Shown: one piece after another, positions 16,498 to 26,721 of the stretch
Layout of the letters: each line of letters opens with the position of its first letter
Numbering within the stretch: the stretch's first letter is position 1
NCBI RefSeq assembly: GCF_900107685.1
Contig: NZ_FNRQ01000002.1
Span: 186,001 to 250,000 of the forward strand
Length of the DNA: 64,000 nt
DNA from: Paraburkholderia sartisoli
GTDB taxonomy: Bacteria; Pseudomonadota; Gammaproteobacteria; Burkholderiales; Burkholderiaceae
Reading direction: 5' to 3'
The notes under the pieces: generated by a model
Seen by the model: only the letters and a program-made list of their open reading frames with translations
Told to the model about the DNA's origin: nothing
The model's database searches: none
Translations under genes and position numbers: made by a program

Positions 16498-18543
16498 TTA
16501 ACCCTGGCTCCGGTATTGATGGACCGCCTGCAGGCTCGTGTTCAGGTTCGGCAGTTCAACCGCCGCCGAACCGGTGTCCACGTCCTTGACGAGGCCGCGC
16601 ACCGTCTGCACCTGCTTCGACGCGCTGTCGAAATAGCGGCCGAGTGCGGCATCGGCGGCGTGCAGGTCGGACTTGAGCGTCGTCTGGTTGCGCGAGAGGA
16701 GCGCGAGCCGCGCCGACAGCAGGCGCAGCTTCAGGTTCTCGCGCACGAAATAGCCTTGATCGGGCGAGACGAGCATCGCGTCGGCATTGTCGATGCGGCG
16801 CACCTGAACAAGGCTCGCGAGCTGCTGGCCGAAGCCCGCGGTGAACTCATGCCACAGCACCTTCCAGCGTGGCTCGCCGGTCGCGGCCGCCACCTTCGCC
16901 GAGTCGGCGGGCGTGGCCGCATGCGCGGTGGCATGGCCGATCGGCGCCTCGCCGGAAAGCGGCAGCGCGTCGACCTGTTCGATCGCGTTATCGAGCTTGA
17001 TCGCGAGGCCCGTGAGGTCGGTGGACGGCGCCGACTTCAGCTTGTCGATGTCCTGCGCGATCGCCTTGCGCACGACGACGACCTGCGTGCTGTCCGACGC
17101 GGCGAGGCGCGTGTCGGCGCTTTGCAGCGCGAAGAGCGCGAGCTGCGTGTTGCCGGTGAGCTGCAGCTGCTGGCTCGCCGCCGACAGCATCTGGCCGACT
17201 TCGGCGAGCGTCCAGTCGTCGCGAGTGCGCGCGAGGTCCGCGTACTGCTGCTGCAGCGCCTGCTGGCCGGCCTGCGCATCGGCGAGCTTGCCTTCGAGTT
17301 GCGAGACCTGCGAGTCGGATTGATGAACCGTGGCGAGCGCCTGTTCGGTCTTCACGCTGAGCGCGGCAGTCTGCGCGTCGTTGGCCTGCTGACGCTGCGC
17401 CAGTTGCTGCTCCATCCGGTCGACCTTGCGGTTCAGCGCGAACGAGCCGACGCCTGCCGCGCAGATCAGCACGACGATCACGAACCACAGCAGCGGTGCG
17501 CTCGAGTTGCGCGGCTTCTGCTGCGCTTCATAGGGCGTGAAAGGCGGGTTCGGCGGCAACGGAGGCGTGGCAGCCGGCGGGATGGATGCGTTTCTGGAAT
17601 CGTTCGAATCTGTCATGCGTGAGTGAGCCGGGTTGGACGGTACCGGTTTAACAACGGAAGCAACGGAAACTGCGGAAGCTGCGGAAGCTGCGGAGGCAAG
17701 CAACGCACGGGCAATACGCGCGTCGCCCGCGCCAGACACCGTAATCCTATCAAAACCCACTCCCCGCGCGGTCTGCGCGATGCGTGGATGGGGCGTGACG
17801 AGCATCGCGCGCTTCAACTGCGCGATCTCGCCGGCGGTCAGATGCTCGCGCGCCAGCTCGTCGAGGTTGCGCACGCCTTCGGAACTGGTGAGCAGCCACG
17901 CGTGCGGCACGCCCGCCAGCAGCGCATGCACGCGCGACCAGGCGCTGATGGACGGCTCCGGCACGATGCGCCGGTAAGCCGCCACGGTCTCGACCTGCGC
18001 GCCCGCTTCACGCAGACGGTCGGCCAGCCATTCACGCCCGCCGTCGCCGCGCACGATCAGCACGCGGCGCCCTTCGAAGTCGCCCGTGCCGAGCGCGGCC
18101 TCGAGCGCGGCGAAGAGCGCCTCGGAATCGAAACGGCCGGTGTCGTCATCAGCCGGAACGCTCGGGCTGATGACCCGATACGCGGGTGCCTCGACGCCGT
18201 GACGCGCGAGCGCCGCCACGCTGCCCGGCCCGACGACGCCCACCGGCAGCGCATGCGGCCAGATGGCATCGTGGTGCGCGAACGCGCGGTCGACGGCATT
18301 CGGCGAGACGAACACCACCAGCGCATAGTGTTCGAGCGAGGCGAGCGCGGCACGCAGTGGCGCCGCGTCCCCGACTTCGCCGATGTCGATCAGCGGGAAT
18401 TCGAGCGCGGCGACACCCGCGGCGGACAGTTGCGCCATCAGCGCCGCCGACTGCCCGGCGGGCCGCGTGATCACGACGGTGAACCCGGGCGGCACTGCCG
18501 CGCCGGCGGCAGAAGACGGATCGACGGACGCGCCGGTCGACAT
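16498..18543 (-). CDS. hemDX: Fused uroporphyrinogen-III synthase / HemX membrane protein
   Basis: 681 residues from an ATG that overlaps the hemC stop (TGATG); a GTG one codon earlier is possible. Residues about 20-280 are HemD, which closes hydroxymethylbilane to uroporphyrinogen III (VVITRPAGQSAALM at the start, VFVSPNAVDRAF near 78, LLTSSEGVRNLDEL near 220). An Ala/Ser/Val linker follows (about 283-300). A second start-like Met at 310 begins HemX: proline-rich tail, one membrane helix at about 350-370 and a coiled coil with DUF513 region to the end. HemX's function is uncertain. In many bacteria hemD and hemX are separate genes; here the frame is continuous. Confidence 0.92.
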   Translation of the reverse strand: MSTGASVDPSSAAGAAVPPGFTVVITRPAGQSAALMAQLSAAGVAALEFPLIDIGEVGDAAPLRAALASLEHYALVVFVSPNAVDRAFAHHDAIWPHALPVGVVGPGSVAALARHGVEAPAYRVISPSVPADDDTGRFDSEALFAALEAALGTGDFEGRRVLIVRGDGGREWLADRLREAGAQVETVAAYRRIVPEPSISAWSRVHALLAGVPHAWLLTSSEGVRNLDELAREHLTAGEIAQLKRAMLVTPHPRIAQTARGVGFDRITVSGAGDARIARALLASAASAASAVSVASVVKPVPSNPAHSRMTDSNDSRNASIPPAATPPLPPNPPFTPYEAQQKPRNSSAPLLWFVIVVLICAAGVGSFALNRKVDRMEQQLAQRQQANDAQTAALSVKTEQALATVHQSDSQVSQLEGKLADAQAGQQALQQQYADLARTRDDWTLAEVGQMLSAASQQLQLTGNTQLALFALQSADTRLAASDSTQVVVVRKAIAQDIDKLKSAPSTDLTGLAIKLDNAIEQVDALPLSGEAPIGHATAHAATPADSAKVAAATGEPRWKVLWHEFTAGFGQQLASLVQVRRIDNADAMLVSPDQGYFVRENLKLRLLSARLALLSRNQTTLKSDLHAADAALGRYFDSASKQVQTVRGLVKDVDTGSAAVELPNLNTSLQAVHQYRSQG

Positions 18544-19523
18544 CACGCGCCGGTCACGTCGCCGCTCGCGGTACTCAGCGACCGGACAATGTCGAGCGCG
18601 CCCTGGCTTTCGAGCGACGCCGCCACTTCGCGACCCAGCTCGATCGCGGCGCCGACCGTGGGCGCGGGCGACGACGCCTGCGCGCTCAGCACGCGCTGAC
18701 CGTCGGGTGTGGCAACCATGCCGCGCAGATGCAGCGCGCCGTCACGCCACGTCGCATACGCGGCGAGCGGCACCTCGCAGCTGCCGCCCAGCATGCGCGA
18801 CACCATGCGTTCGGCTTCGACCGCGGCGGCGGTGTGTTCATGATGGAGCGGCGCAAGCCACGCGGCGAGCTCGGCGCGGTCTGCGCGGATCTCGATGCCA
18901 AGCGCACCCTGTCCGGCCGCGGGCAGGCTGTCGTCCGGATCGAGCAGCGCGCGGATGCGGTCGGCCAGACCCAGCCGCTTCAAACCCGCCGCGGCGAGAA
19001 TGATGGCCGCGTAGTCGCCACGGTCGAGCTTCGCGAGCCGCGTATCGAGGTTGCCGCGCAACGGCTGCACGACGAGCTGCGGATAGCGCACGCGCAACAT
19101 CGCCTCGCGCCGCAGGCTCGAGGTGCCGACCACGCTGCCCGCGGGCAGCGCCGCGAGCGAGTCATACGTGTTCGAGACGAACGCGTCGCGCGGGTCTTCA
19201 CGCTCCATGATGGTGGACAGCGCGAAGCCTGCCGGCAGTTCCATCGGCACGTCTTTCAGCGAATGCACGGCCAGATCGGCGCGGCCGTCGGCCAGCGCGC
19301 TTTCCAGTTCCTTGACGAAAAGACCCTTGCCACCGACCTTCGAAAGCGTGCGATCGAGAATCTGATCGCCACGTGTTGTCATTCCGAGGATTTTTACGTC
19401 ACAAGATGGATATAATTTGTGCAGCGCACACCGCACGTGTTCGGCCTGCCACATGGCAAGGCGGCTTTCTCGCGAAGCGATCACCAGCGTGCGGGGTAGC
19501 GCTGAATGGGTCTCGGAATTCAT
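18543..19523 (-). CDS. hemC: Porphobilinogen deaminase (hydroxymethylbilane synthase)
   Basis: 326 residues. It polymerises four porphobilinogens into hydroxymethylbilane. Visible motifs are [15 protein letters not shown] near residues 15-29, [13 protein letters not shown] near 62-74, the Asp-bearing VHSLKDVP near 85-92, and LNTR-like RGNLDTRL near 155. The dipyrromethane cofactor Cys lies in [13 protein letters not shown] near residues 248-260. It is the first gene of hemC-hemDX-hemY, overlapping hemDX by 1 nt, and diverges from ppc. Confidence 0.96.
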   Translation of the reverse strand: MNSETHSALPRTLVIASRESRLAMWQAEHVRCALHKLYPSCDVKILGMTTRGDQILDRTLSKVGGKGLFVKELESALADGRADLAVHSLKDVPMELPAGFALSTIMEREDPRDAFVSNTYDSLAALPAGSVVGTSSLRREAMLRVRYPQLVVQPLRGNLDTRLAKLDRGDYAAIILAAAGLKRLGLADRIRALLDPDDSLPAAGQGALGIEIRADRAELAAWLAPLHHEHTAAAVEAERMVSRMLGGSCEVPLAAYATWRDGALHLRGMVATPDGQRVLSAQASSPAPTVGAAIELGREVAASLESQGALDIVRSLSTASGDVTGA

Positions 19524-19914
19524 TGCAAGGTCAGTGGAGGACGGGGTTCAATAACAATCAATGTTAGCACGCACGCCAGTGCTTCCTTATCGGCCGGATG
19601 GCCGTGCTGGCGCGGCATCGACACAGGAGACAGGCCCGTTCCGGGTGCTGCCGCCGCATCTGTCCCGGCTTCCCGTACGGTCGTTCGCGCGCCGTGCGGC
19701 TGCATGCGGGATGATGCATTGCGGCGCACCGTGCGGCAATGGGCAGCCCCCTTTCCTCGTATGTCTCTTCTGCGTGCATGCCGTTCCTGCAGTTCCGCGT
19801 CGTTGCTCACCCGCGCTTCACCGGTGCGCGGCGGCGCCTGCGCAGTTCGTGCGCATGTGTTTTGAAACCGCTGTTCATCATCAACAGACCCAGGCTTCTC
19901 CGAGGAAACCCATC
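19524..19914. other. 391-bp divergent spacer hemC / ppc
   Basis: No gene is supported. The ppc frame is open upstream to 19561, but the family N-terminus and a GAGGA ribosome site point to the start at 19915. The region must hold the divergent promoters. The only AT-rich patch, around 19548-19566, is a candidate for hemC. No clear operator palindrome was recognised. Confidence 0.4.
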
Positions 19915-22900
19915 GTGACGTCTTCCGGATCGGCGCGCCCTGCCCGCCGCAACACTGCATCGCCCACTCCTGCCCAAACCGCGGGCACCTCCGCTGCTCC
20001 CGCCAAAGCGACCCGAACACCGAAAGCCGCCCAGGCCGCCGCCAAAAGCGTGAAGGCCAGCAAAGCCGTCAAAGCCGTCGCGCCCGCGAAACCTGCAAAG
20101 GCGCCGAAAACGCCGAAGGCACGCCCGGCACTCGACGGTAGCGCCCAGACAGCGCCCGCTTCGAAATCGGTGACAAAGCCCGTTGCAAAGCCGGCGAACG
20201 GCGCCGCGAACGGCCGCATGAAATCGCCGCTCGACATCGCGCCCAAGGCTGTCGCAACAGCGCCGGCAACGGCGAAGTCCAACGGCCGCACGCGTGAAGA
20301 CAAGGATCAACCGCTCTTCGAGGACATCCGCTATCTGGGACGTCTGCTCGGCGACGTCGTGCGTGAACAGGAAGGCGACGCCGTGTTCGATGTCGTCGAA
20401 ACGATCCGCCGGACGGCCGTGCGCTTTCGTCGCGAAGACGACAGCGTCGCCGCGCAGACGCTCGACAAGAAGCTGCGCACGCTGAGCCCGGAACAGACGG
20501 TGAGCGTCGTGCGTGCGTTCAGCTACTTCTCGCACCTCGCGAATATCGCCGAAGACCGTCACCGCAACCGCCGTCACCGCATTCACGCGCTGGCGAACGC
20601 CGCGCCGCGTCCGGGCACGATGGCGTACGCGCTCGAGCGCCTGATGAAAGCCGAGGCGGCGCCGACGCCCGTCCTCCAGCAGTTCTTCAACGACGCGCTG
20701 ATCGTCCCCGTGCTGACCGCGCACCCGACCGAAGTGCAACGCAAGAGCATTCTCGACGCGGAACACGACGTCGCGCGCCTGCTCGCCGAGCGCGACCAGC
20801 AGTTGACCGCGCGCGAACGCGCGCACAACGAAACGATGCTGCGCGCGCGCGTGACGTCGCTGTGGCAGACGCGGATGCTGCGCGACGCGCGCCTGACGGT
20901 CGCCGACGAAATCGAGAACGCGCTGTCGTACTACCGCGCGACGTTCCTCGAGGAAATCCCGGCGCTCTACGCCGACATCGAAGCCGCGCTGGCCGAACAC
21001 GGCCTGCCCGCGCGCCTGCCGCCGTTCTTCCAGATGGGTAGCTGGATCGGCGGTGACCGCGACGGCAATCCGAACGTGAGCGCCGCGACGCTCGAACACG
21101 CGATCACGCGTCAGGCCGCGGTGATCTTCGAACACTATCTGGAGCAGGTACACAGGCTAGGCGCGGAACTGTCCGTGTCGAACCTGCTGGCCGGTTCGAG
21201 CGACGCGCTAAAGGCGCTGGCGGCAGCCTCGCCCGACGCGTCGCCGCATCGCACCGACGAGCCGTATCGCCGCGCACTGATCGGCGTGTACGCGCGCCTC
21301 GCGGAAAGCGCGCGGGCGCGTCTGGGCGCGGGCGTCGTCGCGGCGCGCAGCCACGACAGCGCGAAGCCCTACGCCGACGCCGCCGAATTCGCCGCCGACC
21401 TGCACGTGCTGATCGATTCGCTCGCGGAACAGCACGGCGCGTCGCTTGCCGCACCGCGTCTGTCGCCGCTCGCGCGGGCCGCCGAAGTTTTCGGCTTCCA
21501 TCTCGCCAGCATCGACCTGCGTCAAAGTTCGGACATCCACGAAGCCGTCGTCGCCGAACTGCTGAAGCGCGCGGGTGTCGAGGACGACTACGCCGCGTTG
21601 TCCGAAGCCGACAAGCTGACGGTGCTGCTGAAGGAACTCGGCCAGCCGCGTCCGCTGCGCCTGCCGTACGTCGAGTATTCCGATCTGGCGAAGAGCGAAC
21701 TCGGCGTGCTCGAAATGGCCCGCGTGACGCGCGAGAAGTTTGGCCCCCGTGCGGTGCGCAACTACATCATTTCGCACACGGAAACCGTGAGCGATCTCGT
21801 CGAGGTGATGCTGCTGCAAAAGGAAACCGGCCTGCTGAAGGGGCTGCTCGGCAACGTCGAACAGCCGGCGCACGACGGCATCATGGTGATCCCGCTCTTC
21901 GAGACGATTCCCGATCTGCGCAACGCGCCGCACATCATGCGCGACCTGATCGCGCTGCCGGGCGTCGATTCGCTGATCGAGCACCAGGGCGGCGAGCAGG
22001 AAGTCATGCTCGGCTACTCGGACAGCAACAAGGACGGCGGCTTCCTCACGTCGAACTGGGAGCTGTATCGCGCGGAGCTGGCGCTCGTGTCGCTCTTCAA
22101 CGAACGCGGCGTGACGCTGCGGCTCTTCCACGGCCGCGGGGGTACAGTCGGCCGCGGGGGTGGCCCGACGTATCAGGCCATCCTGTCGCAGCCGCCGGGC
22201 ACGGTCGACGGGCAGATCCGTCTCACCGAACAGGGCGAAGTGATCGCGAGCAAGTTCGGCAACCCGGAGATCGGCCGGCGCAATCTGGAAACGGTCGTCG
22301 CCGCGACGCTCGAAGCTTCGCTGCTGCCGCAGGGCAATGCGCCCGACCAGCTGCCCGCTTTCGAGGAAACGATGCAGCAGCTTTCGGATGCGGCGATGGC
22401 GTCGTATCGCGCGCTCGTCTACGAAACACCGGGTTTCAAGGAGTATTTCTTCGAGTCGACGCCGATTTCGGAGATCGCCGAGCTGAACATCGGCAGCCGT
22501 CCGGCTTCGCGCAAGCTGCAGGACGCGAAGCAACGCAAGATCGAAGACCTGCGCGCGATTCCGTGGGGTTTTTCGTGGGGGCAGTGCCGACTGCTCTTGA
22601 CCGGATGGTATGGCTTCGGCAGCGCGGTGGCCGCGTACCTGGACCACGCGCCGACCGATGCCGAACGCGCACGCCGTCTTTCGCTGCTGAAAAAGATGTA
22701 CAAGACGTGGCCGTTCTTCTCGAACCTGCTGTCGAACATGGACATGGTGCTGGCGAAGACCGACCTCGCGGTTGCGTCGCGCTACGCGCAGCTCGTGACC
22801 GACAAGAAGCTGCGCAAGCATGTGTTCGAGCGCATCGTCGCGGAATGGGAGCGCACGTCGAAGGTGTTGTCGGAGATCACCGGCAAGAGCGAGCGGCTCG

Positions 22901-23079
22901 CGGATAACCCGCTGCTCGCGCGCTCGATCAAGAACCGCTTCCCGTACCTCGATCCGCTGAACCATCTGCAGGTGGAACTGCTGAAGCGCCACCGCGCGGG
23001 CGACCGCAACGCGCGTCTGCGGCGCGGGATTCACCTGACGATCAACGGTATCGCGGCAGGCCTGCGCAATACGGGCTGA
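19915..23079 (+). CDS. ppc: Phosphoenolpyruvate carboxylase with basic N-terminal extension
   Basis: 1054 residues from a GTG 8 nt after GAGGA, against 883 in E. coli. Homology to the E. coli enzyme begins near residue 135 ([15 protein letters not shown]). The first 125 or so residues are a low-complexity Ala/Lys/Pro/Thr region resembling histone-H1-like tails. Catalytic His270 lies in [12 protein letters not shown], the glycine loop in [14 protein letters not shown], and the second His/Lys set in [11 protein letters not shown] and [11 protein letters not shown]. The C-terminus ends in LRNTG, as required for allosteric aspartate control. It fixes bicarbonate onto PEP to replenish oxaloacetate. 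It is monocistronic. Confidence 0.95.
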   Translation: MTSSGSARPARRNTASPTPAQTAGTSAAPAKATRTPKAAQAAAKSVKASKAVKAVAPAKPAKAPKTPKARPALDGSAQTAPASKSVTKPVAKPANGAANGRMKSPLDIAPKAVATAPATAKSNGRTREDKDQPLFEDIRYLGRLLGDVVREQEGDAVFDVVETIRRTAVRFRREDDSVAAQTLDKKLRTLSPEQTVSVVRAFSYFSHLANIAEDRHRNRRHRIHALANAAPRPGTMAYALERLMKAEAAPTPVLQQFFNDALIVPVLTAHPTEVQRKSILDAEHDVARLLAERDQQLTARERAHNETMLRARVTSLWQTRMLRDARLTVADEIENALSYYRATFLEEIPALYADIEAALAEHGLPARLPPFFQMGSWIGGDRDGNPNVSAATLEHAITRQAAVIFEHYLEQVHRLGAELSVSNLLAGSSDALKALAAASPDASPHRTDEPYRRALIGVYARLAESARARLGAGVVAARSHDSAKPYADAAEFAADLHVLIDSLAEQHGASLAAPRLSPLARAAEVFGFHLASIDLRQSSDIHEAVVAELLKRAGVEDDYAALSEADKLTVLLKELGQPRPLRLPYVEYSDLAKSELGVLEMARVTREKFGPRAVRNYIISHTETVSDLVEVMLLQKETGLLKGLLGNVEQPAHDGIMVIPLFETIPDLRNAPHIMRDLIALPGVDSLIEHQGGEQEVMLGYSDSNKDGGFLTSNWELYRAELALVSLFNERGVTLRLFHGRGGTVGRGGGPTYQAILSQPPGTVDGQIRLTEQGEVIASKFGNPEIGRRNLETVVAATLEASLLPQGNAPDQLPAFEETMQQLSDAAMASYRALVYETPGFKEYFFESTPISEIAELNIGSRPASRKLQDAKQRKIEDLRAIPWGFSWGQCRLLLTGWYGFGSAVAAYLDHAPTDAERARRLSLLKKMYKTWPFFSNLLSNMDMVLAKTDLAVASRYAQLVTDKKLRKHVFERIVAEWERTSKVLSEITGKSERLADNPLLARSIKNRFPYLDPLNHLQVELLKRHRAGDRNARLRRGIHLTINGIAAGLRNTG

Positions 23080-23133
23080 TCCGGCTGAGCGGGTTTGCAT
23101 CGGGTTGGATGCAAACCTGTTCTGGTTCAAGAG

Positions 23134-23170
23134 GCACGCTTTCCTTTTATCGGATCGCGTGCTTTTTTTT
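23134..23170 (+). terminator. Terminator of ppc
   Basis: gcacgc / gcgtgc stem (23134-23139, 23157-23162) is followed by eight T residues. Another inverted repeat, ggtttgcat / atgcaaacc, at 23092-23117 precedes it without a T run. Confidence 0.6.
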
Positions 23171-23231
23171 GTCCGGCGTGCGGTTTGAAACGCTCTTCTC
23201 CCCGCACGCCGTCAAGCGCCGAAGCGCCGCG

Positions 23232-23984
23232 TCAATACGCCTCGATCATCAGTGCATCGAGTTCGAACGAGCCGTCGGCCTGCACGTTGAAATACGCTCG
23301 CACCTCGTCCGGCGCGCCCTTCCACACCGACTGGATCGCGACGACGCGCGGCTCGGGCGTGCGCATCCGTTTGACCCATGCGTCGAATCCGATCGGCAAA
23401 CGCCAGCGCCCGCGGATCGACGCGTTGAAGCCCGCGGCTTCGAAAAGCGCGATCCATTCGTCGGCACGATAGTCGCGGATATGCGAGCCGTCGCGCAGCA
23501 GTTCCACCGACTGGATGTGCGTGTCGAGCAGCGGATGATCGCTGCCCGCGATATCGATGAACAGCACGCGGCCGCCCGGTTTCAGCACGCGACGCACTTC
23601 CTTCAGCGCCTGCGGCACGTCGTGCCAGTGGTGCGCGCTCATGCGGCTGATGACCCAGTCGAACGAGGCATTGGCGAACGGCAGCGTTTCGGCCGCGCCC
23701 TGCTGCGTGCGGATCGTGTCGAGCCCGCGTTCGCGCGCGGCTGCGGCGACCGTCTCCAGCATCTGCGGGGCGATGTCGTACGCGACGACCGACTTCGCGT
23801 GCGGCGCCACCGCGAAGCTCGCGTGACCGGCGCCGCAACCCATGTCGAGCACCGTCGCACCGGGCGTCGCCTGGATGGCGGCGGCCAGCGTCTGCAGATC
23901 GGCGCCCGTCGCGTGAACGTGACTCGTCAGGTAAGCGGCGGCGGTCGAGCCGAATGCGTCGGCGACCTGGTCGTGATGCTTCAT
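23232..23984 (-). CDS. SAM-dependent methyltransferase, class I (YcgJ/UbiE-like)
   Basis: 250 residues. The ATG at 23984 follows GAGGAG. The SAM-binding motif I, VLDMGCGAGHASF, is near residues 45-57, motif II VVAYDIAPQML near 65-75, and FDWVISRMSAHHWHD near 108-122. RVLKPGGRVLFIDI near 132-145 is the post-motif of the UbiE/Methyltransf_11 group. The substrate is unknown; relatives act on small molecules or quinones. It is divergently transcribed from an HTH regulator with 177 nt between them, so it may be that regulator's target. Confidence 0.85.
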   Translation of the reverse strand: MKHHDQVADAFGSTAAAYLTSHVHATGADLQTLAAAIQATPGATVLDMGCGAGHASFAVAPHAKSVVAYDIAPQMLETVAAAARERGLDTIRTQQGAAETLPFANASFDWVISRMSAHHWHDVPQALKEVRRVLKPGGRVLFIDIAGSDHPLLDTHIQSVELLRDGSHIRDYRADEWIALFEAAGFNASIRGRWRLPIGFDAWVKRMRTPEPRVVAIQSVWKGAPDEVRAYFNVQADGSFELDALMIEAY

Positions 23985-24104
23985 GAAATGCTCCTCTGCC
24001 CGGATAAGCGCGGGCCGCGTCGGTTGATCGTGGGTGGAACGGCACGCCCATCGTGTACGCCGGTGCAATAACTGCCGTTCCAGCCGCTACAATAGAGCCC
24101 GCTC

Positions 24105-24116
24105 TGTACCAGTACA
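24105..24116. promoter_or_regulatory. Candidate operator between methyltransferase and HTH regulator
   Basis: A perfect small inverted repeat, tgtac-ca-gtaca, lies about 12 nt after a TACAAT -10-like box (24088-24093). That position suits a repressor. Assignment is by position only. Confidence 0.3.
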
Positions 24117-24161
24117 AGTTAAGCAATTATTCTGGTATCAACACCACCCGCCTCCACACAC

Positions 24162-24980
24162 ATGATGACCCGGCCGCCTTCCCCCGAGCTTGTTGCGCCA
24201 CCGCTCGACGCCACGCCCGCGCGCGCGCTCGGCGACTTCATCCGCGCGCATCGCGAACGGCTGTCGCCCCAGGCCGTCGGTTTGCCGCCCGGGCCCCGGC
24301 GGCGAACGCCCGGCCTGCGGCGCGAGGAAGTCGCGCAACTGTGCGGCGTCAGCCCGACCTGGTACACGTGGATCGAACAGGGCCGCCCCGTGTCGGCCTC
24401 CGCCGATGCGCTCGCGCGCATCGCCGTCGCGTTGCAGTTGTCGCGCGCCGAGCGGGCGTATCTGTTCGAACTCGCCGCGCAGCGCGACCCCGCCGAGCCC
24501 GACCCGGCCGCCGCCGACGCGCCCGCGCGCCTGCTCGAAACCGTCCAGCTGATCGACGCGCCCGCTTACGTGCTCGACCGGCAGTGGAACGCGCTCGCCT
24601 GGAACGCGCGGGCGGCCGACCTCTTTGTCGGCTGGCTCGACGACGGCCACGACCGCAACCTGCTGCGCTTCACGTTCACCGGGCCCGGCGCGCGCGAGCT
24701 GATCGCCGACTGGGAGCCGCGCGCGAGGCGGCTCGCCGCCGAGTTTCGCGCGGATTCGATCCGTCACCTGAACGAAGCGCCGACGCGCACGCTGATCGAT
24801 TCGCTGAGTGCGGCGAGCGACGCGTTCGCGCGCTTCTGGGCGTCGCAGGACGTGGGTGGACGCGAAGGTGGCAGGCGGGAGTTCAACCACCCGCGTCACG
24901 GCCGCATCGTCTACGACCAGATGACGTTCAAGCCCGCGCATCGCGAGGATCTGAAGCTCGTCGTCCTCGTGCGGATGTAG
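24162..24980 (+). CDS. HTH (XRE-type) regulator with MmyB-like ligand-binding domain
   Basis: 272 residues; ATG at 24162 or the adjacent one at 24165. The N-terminal helix-turn-helix covers residues about 22-100: LGDFIRAHRERLSPQ, then RRTPGLRREEVAQLCGVSPTWYTWIEQGR. The C-terminal half is the PAS-like MltR/MmyB ligand domain (LIDAPAYVLDRQWNALAWNARAADLF, then RLAAEFR and ending FNHPRHGRIVYDQMTF). This family is typically a repressor of a divergent enzyme gene, here the methyltransferase. The ligand is unknown. Confidence 0.88.
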   Translation: MMTRPPSPELVAPPLDATPARALGDFIRAHRERLSPQAVGLPPGPRRRTPGLRREEVAQLCGVSPTWYTWIEQGRPVSASADALARIAVALQLSRAERAYLFELAAQRDPAEPDPAAADAPARLLETVQLIDAPAYVLDRQWNALAWNARAADLFVGWLDDGHDRNLLRFTFTGPGARELIADWEPRARRLAAEFRADSIRHLNEAPTRTLIDSLSAASDAFARFWASQDVGGREGGRREFNHPRHGRIVYDQMTFKPAHREDLKLVVLVRM

Positions 24981-25052
24981 GCTGCCTTGCGGGACGGCTC
25001 GCGGCTGGCGCCGGCGCGCGGGCCCGGGGGGAGCCGGAACGTCGCCGGATGC

Positions 25053-25058
25053 TAAAAT
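25053..25058 (+). promoter_or_regulatory. -10-like box for argH
   Basis: gcTAAAATcgc, 82 nt before the argH start. The same TA(A/G/C)AAT-nGC context recurs ahead of metG, the MFS gene, DUF3460 and the coiled-coil gene at 60041. No good -35 is visible. Confidence 0.35.
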
Positions 25059-25139
25059 CGCTGTCCCGATGAAATCTTTTCTACCGGCGACGTGGCTACA
25101 GGTCGCCCGCCTTTCACCGTCTCTCCACTGCCAAACATC

Positions 25140-26546
25140 ATGACGTCCCAACTGCACAAAAAAGGCGAAGCCTGGTCGGCACGCTTCTCGGAGCCGATGT
25201 CGGAACTCGTCAAACGCTATACGTCGTCGGTTTTCTTCGACAAGCGTCTGGCGCTGGTCGATATCGAAGGCTCGCTCGCGCACGCCTCGATGCTGGCGGC
25301 GCAGAAGATCATCGCCGCCGACGACCTCGCCGCCATCCAGCGCGGCATGGCGCAGATCAAGGGTGAAATCGAGCGCGGCGAGTTCGAGTGGCAACTCGAC
25401 CTGGAAGACGTCCACCTGAACATCGAGGCGCGCCTGACGGCGCTGATCGGCGACGCGGGCAAGCGCCTGCACACCGGCCGCTCGCGTAACGACCAGGTCG
25501 CGACCGATATCCGTCTGTGGCTGCGTGGCGAGATCGACCGCATCGGCGGCTTGCTGAAGGACCTGCGCGGCGCGCTGATCGATCTGGCTGAACAGAACGC
25601 CGCGACGATCATGCCAGGGTTCACGCATCTGCAGGTCGCGCAGCCGGTGACGTTTGGGCATCACCTGCTCGCCTACGTCGAAATGTTTTCGCGCGACGCC
25701 GAGCGCATGCGCGATTGCCGTACGCGCGTGAACCGTCTGCCGCTGGGCGCGGCGGCGCTCGCCGGCACGAGCTATCCGATCGATCGGCATGCCGTCGCGA
25801 AGACGCTCGGCTTCGACGGGATCTGCGCGAATTCACTCGATGCGGTTTCGGATCGCGATTTCGCGATTGAATTCACGGCGGCGTCGGCACTGGTGATGAC
25901 GCATGTGTCGCGGTTCTCGGAAGAGCTCGTTTTGTGGATGAGCCCGCGGGTTGGGTTTATCGATCTCGCGGACCGCTTCTGCACTGGCTCGTCGATCATG
26001 CCGCAGAAGAAGAATCCCGATGTACCCGAGCTCGCGCGCGGCAAGACCGGACGGGTGAACGGGCATCTGATGGCCTTGCTCACGCTGATGAAGGGCCAGC
26101 CGCTCGCCTATAACAAGGACAATCAGGAAGACAAGGAGCCGTTGTTCGACACCGTCGATACGGTCGCCGATACGTTGCGGATTTTTGCCGAGATGGTTGC
26201 CGGGATCAAGGTCAAGCCCGCGGCCATGCGGGATGCGGCGCTTCAAGGGTTTTCGACCGCCACCGATCTCGCGGATTATCTGGTCAAGCGCGGGTTGCCG
26301 TTTCGGGATGCTCATGAGGCGGTTGCGCTTGCGGTGCGCGTTTGCGTCGATCGTGAGTGCGATCTTGCTGATCTTTCGCTTGAAGAGATGCGGAGTGAAT
26401 TGCCTGGGGTCGCTCACCTCATCGGTGAGGATGTTTTTGAATACCTCACGCTTGAAGGCTCCGTCGCGAGCCGGAATCATCCAGGCGGGACCTCGCCTGA
26501 GCAGGTTTTGAATGCTGTTCGAGAGGCTCGGGCGGCGTTAGGTTAG
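25140..26546 (+). CDS. argH: Argininosuccinate lyase
   Basis: 468 residues. The ATG at 25140 ([16 protein letters not shown]) matches the family; a GTG 16 codons upstream would be an unneeded extension. It splits argininosuccinate into arginine and fumarate, the last arginine biosynthesis step. The fumarase-superfamily signature [10 protein letters not shown] begins at residue 283; the catalytic region also includes [13 protein letters not shown] near 112-124 and TAxxLADYLV-like [12 protein letters not shown] near 383. The last 90 codons switch to ctt, gtt, gat and cgt and are visibly less GC-rich than the rest, right before the higBA insertion. Confidence 0.96.
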   Translation: MTSQLHKKGEAWSARFSEPMSELVKRYTSSVFFDKRLALVDIEGSLAHASMLAAQKIIAADDLAAIQRGMAQIKGEIERGEFEWQLDLEDVHLNIEARLTALIGDAGKRLHTGRSRNDQVATDIRLWLRGEIDRIGGLLKDLRGALIDLAEQNAATIMPGFTHLQVAQPVTFGHHLLAYVEMFSRDAERMRDCRTRVNRLPLGAAALAGTSYPIDRHAVAKTLGFDGICANSLDAVSDRDFAIEFTAASALVMTHVSRFSEELVLWMSPRVGFIDLADRFCTGSSIMPQKKNPDVPELARGKTGRVNGHLMALLTLMKGQPLAYNKDNQEDKEPLFDTVDTVADTLRIFAEMVAGIKVKPAAMRDAALQGFSTATDLADYLVKRGLPFRDAHEAVALAVRVCVDRECDLADLSLEEMRSELPGVAHLIGEDVFEYLTLEGSVASRNHPGGTSPEQVLNAVREARAALG

Positions 26547-26686
26547 GGGTTCTGTTTTTTTATTCTGGGCGGCCCTTTTTGTTTCGGGTCCGCTCTTTTT
26601 GAATATCACGCAATTAACAGATGTTAGTCGGCGGGATCTGCACTTCTGCTGTGTGGTTTCCCCAACGCACTGTTACATACTCTCGC

Positions 26687-26716
26687 TTGACGATAGTATT
26701 GCGACGCAATAGTATT
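26687..26716 (+). promoter_or_regulatory. higBA promoter with embedded palindromic operator
   Basis: TTGACG at 26687-26692 and TAGTAT at 26710-26715 are 17 bp apart, a good sigma70 promoter with the ATG only 6 nt after the -10. Between the boxes lies attgc-gac-gcaat (26698-26710), and atagtatt is directly repeated at 26693 and 26709. These are natural sites for autorepression by HigA. The very short leader implies a near-leaderless toxin mRNA. Confidence 0.7.
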
Positions 26717-26721
26717 AGAAC

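Noticed and set aside
19561..19914. Upstream extension of the ppc frame
   Set aside because: The GTG at 19915 has a good GAGGA site and the residues after it ([11 protein letters not shown]) match the N-terminus I recall for Burkholderia PEPC. The upstream codons look noncoding.
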